Source: Fulvimonas sp. R45
GTDB taxonomy: Bacteria > Pseudomonadota > Gammaproteobacteria > Xanthomonadales > Rhodanobacteraceae
Assembly: GCF_030504985.1 (NCBI RefSeq)
Contig: NZ_JASERU010000013.1
Coordinates: 53,407-117,406, forward strand
DNA length: 64,000 nt
Reading direction: 5' to 3'
A program made the position numbers and the translations under genes. A model generated the notes under the pieces. The model had not been told where the DNA came from and searched no databases. It saw only the letters and a list, made by a program, of their open reading frames with translations. Shown piece by piece: positions 60,342 to 64,000 of the stretch. The stretch's first letter is position 1. Each line of letters starts with the position of its first letter.

Positions 60342-60824
60342 TCAGCCGTGATGGTCCAGTTGCGCCAGCGGCAGCGAGGGCGAACGCTTCACCGTGCGCA
60401 GCACGAAGCTGGAGTTCACGTCGGCCACGCCGGCGGCGTTGAGCAGGTGGTCGAGCAGGAAGCGCGAGAAATCCGCCAGGTCCGCCACGTAGACGTGCAG
60501 CAGGTAGTCCATGTCGCCGGTGAGCGCATGGCAGGCCACCACCTCGTCCCAGCCGGCCACGCCGGCCACGAAGCGCTCGATCACCGCCGCCTCGTGCTTT
60601 TCCAGCTGCACGCGCACGAAGGCCTGCAGGCCCAGGCCCACTGCCTGCGGATCGACCTGGGCGGCATAGCCGGTGATCACCTTGTCCGCCTCCAGCCGCT
60701 GCAGCCGGCGCAGGCAGGCCGAGGGCGACAGGCTCACCCGCTCGGCCAGTTCGGCATTGGTGATGCGGCCCTCGCTCTGCAGCACGGCGAGCAGGCGCAG
60801 GTCGGTCCGGTCCAGGGTGGCCAT
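60342..60824 (-). CDS. Lrp/AsnC-family transcriptional regulator
   Basis: A 160-residue regulator. The helix-turn-helix is MATLDRTDLRLLAVLQSEGRITNAELAERVSLSPSACLRRLQRLEADKVI. The ligand-binding RAM/ACT domain follows with VRVQLEKHEAAVIERFV, AGWDEVVACHALTGDMDYLLHVYV and a C-terminal VNSSFVLRTVKRSPSLPL. It is divergent from phhA, and Lrp proteins usually bind amino acids, so sensing of phenylalanine or tyrosine to control phhA is a reasonable inference. The start at 60824 gives the standard N-terminus. Confidence 0.92.
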   Translation of the reverse strand: MATLDRTDLRLLAVLQSEGRITNAELAERVSLSPSACLRRLQRLEADKVITGYAAQVDPQAVGLGLQAFVRVQLEKHEAAVIERFVAGVAGWDEVVACHALTGDMDYLLHVYVADLADFSRFLLDHLLNAAGVADVNSSFVLRTVKRSPSLPLAQLDHHG

Positions 60825-60985
60825 GCACGTTTTCCCCGCCAAATAGACAAGTCGTGCATGAATATTGCGCCAAGACCCCAATGGATCACAACATCACAAC
60901 CTTCATGCGGCCGGATCGCCGTATGCTCTTGACTGTCATCCCGGCGCAGGCCGGCACGACGGACTTCCCACGCCCGGAACACGCC

Positions 60986-61879
60986 ATGGACCCCAGCCCG
61001 CCCCGCAAAGTCGAACACCAGCAGACCGACCGCGGCTACGTGCCGGTCTACGCCACCGGCGTGGTCGAGCAGCCCTGGGCCAGCTACACGCGCACCGACC
61101 ACGAGGTGTGGGACACCCTGTACCAGCGCCAGCGCGAAATGCTGCCCGGCCGGGCCTGCCGCGAGTTCCTCGACGGCGTCGAGCGCTTCGGCCTCGGCGA
61201 CGGCGGCATCCCCAGGTTCGACGAGCTGAACCGCGTGCTGGGCCAGGCCACTGGCTGGGAACTGGTGGCGGTGGAGGGCCTGTTGCCCGACGAGGTGTTC
61301 TTCGACCACCTGGCCAACCGCCGCTTCCCGGTGAGCTGGTGGATCCGCAAGCCCGAGCAGCTCGACTACCTCAGCGAGCCGGACCTGTTCCACGACCTGT
61401 TCGGCCACGTGCCGCTGCTGCTGAACCCGGTGTTCGCCGACTACATGCAGGCCTACGGCAGGGGCGGCATGAAGGCCTTCGCCATCGGGCCCGAGGCGCT
61501 GATGAACCTGACCCGCCTGTACTGGTACACGGTGGAGTTCGGCCTCATCCATACCGCCGAGGGCATGCGCATCTACGGCGCCGGCATCGTCAGCTCCAAG
61601 GGCGAGTCGATCTACAGCCTGGACTCGCCCGCGCCCAACCGCATCGGCTTCGGCCTGGAGCGCGTGATGGGCACGCGCTACCGCATCGACACCTTCCAGC
61701 AGACCTACTTCGTGATCGACAGCTTCGAGCAGCTGTTCGAGGCGACCCGGCCCGACTTCACGCCGATCTACGCGCGGCTGCACGAGCAGCCGACCCACGC
61801 CGCCGCCGACGTGCTGGCCGGCGACCGCGTGTTCACCCGCGGCACGCGCGAAGGCTTCGCCACCAACGCGGATACCTGA
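60986..61879 (+). CDS. phhA: Phenylalanine 4-monooxygenase (phenylalanine hydroxylase)
   Basis: Hydroxylates phenylalanine to tyrosine with iron, oxygen and a pterin. The 297-residue protein is the normal bacterial length. The catalytic part has PDLFHDLFGHVPLL with the two iron-ligand histidines (HxxxxH), the third ligand Glu in RLYWYTVEFGL, and YGAGIVSSKGESIYSL. The N-terminus DHEVWDTLYQRQREMLPGRACREFLDGVERFGL is typical. A longer in-frame start at 60854 would run into a REP-like stretch, so 60986 is chosen. It is divergent from the Lrp gene. No pterin-carbinolamine dehydratase gene is adjacent. Confidence 0.96.
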   Translation: MDPSPPRKVEHQQTDRGYVPVYATGVVEQPWASYTRTDHEVWDTLYQRQREMLPGRACREFLDGVERFGLGDGGIPRFDELNRVLGQATGWELVAVEGLLPDEVFFDHLANRRFPVSWWIRKPEQLDYLSEPDLFHDLFGHVPLLLNPVFADYMQAYGRGGMKAFAIGPEALMNLTRLYWYTVEFGLIHTAEGMRIYGAGIVSSKGESIYSLDSPAPNRIGFGLERVMGTRYRIDTFQQTYFVIDSFEQLFEATRPDFTPIYARLHEQPTHAAADVLAGDRVFTRGTREGFATNADT

Positions 61880-62000
61880 GCGCCGTTCCCGTCGCACCGA
61901 GCCGGGCCGGCCTTGCGCCGGCCTTTGCGAGCCGCACACTTGCATCGGGCCGCCGGCGCCTCCATGCGGGGAGCCAGGCCACCGGATGCGCAGGGAAGCC

Positions 62001-62888
62001 ATGCTCGTCGAATCGCTCGCCAGCCTCGACCTCAACGCCATCGACACGCTGGTCTTCGCCGGTGGCGGCAACCGCTGCTGGTGGCAGGCCGGCGCGATCT
62101 CGCACCTGCTCGCCCAGCATTGGCGGTTGCCCGCGCAACTGGTGGGCACCAGCGCCGGCGCTGCGGTGGCCGCGGCCTTCCTCACCGCCGGGCCGCAGGC
62201 CGCGCTCGCCTCCTGCCAGCGCCTGTACGCCGATCGCACGCGCATGTTCGAGTGGCGCGGCCTGCTGCGCGGCCGCCTGCACTTCGCGCACCGGCACATC
62301 TACCCGGCGTGGCTGGCGAGCTTCGTCGATGCCCGCCATTTCGAGGCGTTCCGGCAGTCGTCGAACCAGTTGCAGGTGGCGATCACCCGGCCGGCACGCT
62401 GGCTGGGGCTGCGTGGCTCGGTCGCCATCGCCACGCTGGCCTACCTGGCCGACAAGCTCCTGCGCGGGCCGCTGCATCCCCGACTGCCCCGGCTGCTGGG
62501 ACTGCGACAGGAACTGCGTGCGCTGCACGAATGCGCCAGCCTGGACGAGGCCCGCGCCCTGCTGGCCGCAGCCGGCGCCGCGCTGCCGTTCATTCCCTCG
62601 CGTCGCATCGAGGGCCGGCCGGCCTTCGATGGCGGCTATACCGACAACGCCCCGCTGCCCGTGCAGAGCGCCGGCGAGAGGGCACGCACCCTCGTGCTGC
62701 TGACCCGGCGCTACCCGAAACTGCCGCCGCTGTTCCGCATCGACGGCCGCACCTACTGGCAGCCCAGCACGCGCATCCCGGTCGGCATGCTCGACTGCAC
62801 CGCACGCGCCACCGTGCTCGATGCCTGGGCGCTGGGCGAACGCAACGCGCGCGAGGCACTGGCGAACGGCCGTCTGCGCATCGGCTGA
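62001..62888 (+). CDS. Patatin-like phospholipase
   Basis: A 295-residue protein with a Ser-Asp dyad: oxyanion loop TLVFAGGGNRCWWQAGAISHL, nucleophile in VGTSAGAAVAAAF (GxSxG) and the acid in FDGGYTDNAPL. Patatins hydrolyse acyl chains from phospholipids or other esters. The start at 62001 is preceded by AGGGAAG, better than the ATG at 61986. The middle region contains a hydrophobic patch (GSVAIATLAYLADKLL), but no signal peptide is present. Confidence 0.88.
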   Translation: MLVESLASLDLNAIDTLVFAGGGNRCWWQAGAISHLLAQHWRLPAQLVGTSAGAAVAAAFLTAGPQAALASCQRLYADRTRMFEWRGLLRGRLHFAHRHIYPAWLASFVDARHFEAFRQSSNQLQVAITRPARWLGLRGSVAIATLAYLADKLLRGPLHPRLPRLLGLRQELRALHECASLDEARALLAAAGAALPFIPSRRIEGRPAFDGGYTDNAPLPVQSAGERARTLVLLTRRYPKLPPLFRIDGRTYWQPSTRIPVGMLDCTARATVLDAWALGERNAREALANGRLRIG

Positions 62889-63160
62889 ACGCCGGCATGG
62901 TGTCTCACGGTAGGCGTGGAGCACGCCGACCAGGTACGCACCGCGCCGGTCCGCCACGGACTGCCCGGGCGCCGAGGTGCAAGCCATTGCCGAGCCAGTG
63001 AGGGCCCGCCTTGCGGCCGGCGCCCGACAAGGGTGACGTCCAGGAAATCCGTCGCGCGTTCGGCCAGGCCGCGCGGATGCATGGCAGTTGCGTACGGCGC
63101 GCCCGGCTCGGCTTGGCCGAGAGGTGGGCAGGTTGTGCCTGGGATGCCGAACGAGACCGG

Positions 63161-63862
63161 CTAGGGCCGCGTCAGCTCGCTCACCTGCAGCACCTGCGCG
63201 ATGTGCCGACCATCCCAGCGGTAGATCAAATGCTGCGCCTGCACGCAGGGCGCGACCACGTCCGGATAGAACGCCGCCACGCATTCGCCGCCGGCATGGC
63301 GCGCGCTGTCGTAGACGATGCCGTTGGAACCGGCGTGGCGCAGTGCGCGGGCCAGCGCCACGCCGGGAGCGTAGTCCTGCGGGTCGTGCGCCGCCGGCCA
63401 GCCGTCGCGGATGTCGTGCAGCCTGCAATCGATGCTGGTGCGATAGCAGCGCATCTCGACGTCGCAGGCCGGTTCGGCGGTGGCGGCGAGGAAGCGCTGG
63501 CGGTGGTACACCGTTTCCTCCACCGCGGTGGCCACGCTGTGCGCGGCGTAGAACACGCCCCAGCTGCCGTCGGAAAAACGGCTGCCCTCGGGATTGAGGT
63601 GGGTGAAGGCGGCCATCACCGGGGTGGAACCCGGGCCGCTGATGCGCCGCTCCTTCGGCACCAGTTCCAGCTCGCCGGCTTCCTCGCGCAGGCGCGGATT
63701 GGTCATCGCCTCGATCGCGAACAGGGCATCCAGGTCGGCCGGATCGGCGATGCGGTCGAACACGCCCACCGGCGGGAAGCGGCTGGGCACGATGCGGTAG
63801 GCGCGGCTCCAGCGGATGCGTTTGACGGGCGGCAGGTTGGCAGGCATCGGAACTCCGGTCAT
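63161..63862 (-). CDS. RES-domain protein (toxin-type NAD+ phosphorylase family)
   Basis: A 233-residue protein of the RES family. The domain has RIRWSRAYRIVPSRFPPVGVFDRIADP, the arginine-rich loop PEGSRFSDGSWGVFYAAHSVATAVEETVYHR (the R..S..G..YAA..TA..E pattern that gives the family its name) and SNGIVYDSARHAGGECVAAF. RES proteins such as MbcT and ParT degrade or modify NAD+ or transfer ADP-ribose, and are normally neutralised by an Xre/MbcA-type antitoxin encoded just upstream. None is visible in the 100 bp upstream here. Start could be ATG 63862 or 63847. Confidence 0.85.
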   Translation of the reverse strand: MTGVPMPANLPPVKRIRWSRAYRIVPSRFPPVGVFDRIADPADLDALFAIEAMTNPRLREEAGELELVPKERRISGPGSTPVMAAFTHLNPEGSRFSDGSWGVFYAAHSVATAVEETVYHRQRFLAATAEPACDVEMRCYRTSIDCRLHDIRDGWPAAHDPQDYAPGVALARALRHAGSNGIVYDSARHAGGECVAAFYPDVVAPCVQAQHLIYRWDGRHIAQVLQVSELTRP

Positions 63863-63954
63863 CCATTGGGCGAGGCCTTGATTCCCTCCCCTGCTCCGCA
63901 GGTGTTCAGCCCGGACACATAGCGGACATTCGTTCGGAGAGATGGTGGACACGT

Positions 63955-64000
63955 TCAGGGCAGCCTCCGGCCGCTGGTGGAAGTGTGCTCGATGACATCG
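63955..64000 (-). CDS. Partial ORF at the right edge (C-terminal 14 residues)
   Basis: A minus-strand frame enters from beyond the window and ends DVIEHTSTSGRRLP at a TGA (63957-63955). Only the C-terminus is visible and no family can be assigned. It could be an RES antitoxin, a transposase end or another neighbour. A few bases further on, the sequence TGTCCACCATCTCTCC resembles an insertion-element end, though that is a guess. Confidence 0.25.
   Translation of the reverse strand, partial: DVIEHTSTSGRRLP

Noticed and set aside
60940..60955. Possible REP copy upstream of phhA
   Set aside because: The two arms (CCGGC/GCCGG types) are too degenerate to be called beyond chance; a similar weak case occurs near 53040.
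62753..63082. Minus-strand 109-codon frame between the patatin and RES genes
   Set aside because: It partly overlaps the patatin gene antisense and shows no recognisable domain.
1..64000. CRISPR arrays, rRNA and tRNA genes
   Set aside because: No regularly spaced direct repeats, conserved rRNA stretches or tRNA-like cloverleaf sequences were seen on either strand.

Overview
The window is a very GC-rich (roughly 70 %) chromosome segment from a gammaproteobacterium. The best match is the Xanthomonadales, probably family Rhodanobacteraceae (Rhodanobacter, Dyella, Luteibacter or Frateuria type). This rests on Oar-like TonB-dependent receptors, a zwf-pgl-edd-eda Entner-Doudoroff operon, several LytS/LytTR two-component pairs, a MexEF-OprN-like pump with its own LysR regulator and reductases, and REP-type repeats of the form ATTCC(C/T)GC...GGAAT. 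No rRNA, tRNA, CRISPR array or complete transposon was found. Long open frames antisense to GC-rich genes are composition artefacts and are left out.

Layout. 1-5010, mostly minus strand: the N-terminal part of an Oar-like receptor, a HAD hydrolase with an NTF2-like protein, an S10 peptidase and an EamA permease. 5115-7636, plus strand: a GNAT acetyltransferase, a DUF2239 protein behind a striking palindromic promoter, and an MFS exporter. 7685-9481: a secreted three-module beta-1,3-glucanase (CBM5/12, CBM56, GH64). 10195-15983: the zwf-pgl-edd-eda operon with a divergent GntR/UTRA regulator. 16093-20898: a TPR-sulfotransferase convergent with a complete Oar-like receptor. 20899-21942: an AT-richer gap. 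21943-25119: an orphan RND permease. 25132-29328: a CBM9/DUF5916 outer-membrane protein divergent from a LytS/LytTR pair. 29449-31781: glnA, with a sigma-54 promoter and NtrC-like sites, and a TorF-type porin. 32118-41816: uppP, then a LysR regulator divergent from an RND adaptor-permease-outer membrane operon that ends in two reductases. 41941-44737: DUF2306 plus a second LytS/LytTR pair. 44956-52978: a cluster of small secreted proteins, four PD40 beta-propeller paralogues (one broken) and a third LytS/LytTR pair. 53088-55658: a YqjD/YqjE-like envelope operon with an AI-2E family permease. 55856-60289: a PEBP-like protein, a Ycf46-like AAA ATPase with DUF3820, a YheT hydrolase and a PlsC-type acyltransferase. 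60342-62888: an Lrp regulator divergent from phhA, then a patatin-like protein. 63161-64000: a RES-domain protein and a partial ORF at the edge.

How the genes work together. The window combines nutrient capture (receptors, glucanase, porin), hexose catabolism (Entner-Doudoroff), nitrogen assimilation (glnA), amino-acid catabolism (phhA) and efflux (two RND permeases, MFS, EamA). Sensing is heavy: three separate LytS/LytTR pairs, each with overlapping stop and start codons. The most unusual part is the PD40 array around the third pair, in which paralogous exported propeller proteins surround a membrane sensor kinase and its regulator. Several promoters carry dyads clear enough to predict regulation directly: DUF2239, the efflux operon, glnA, the glucanase and zwf.
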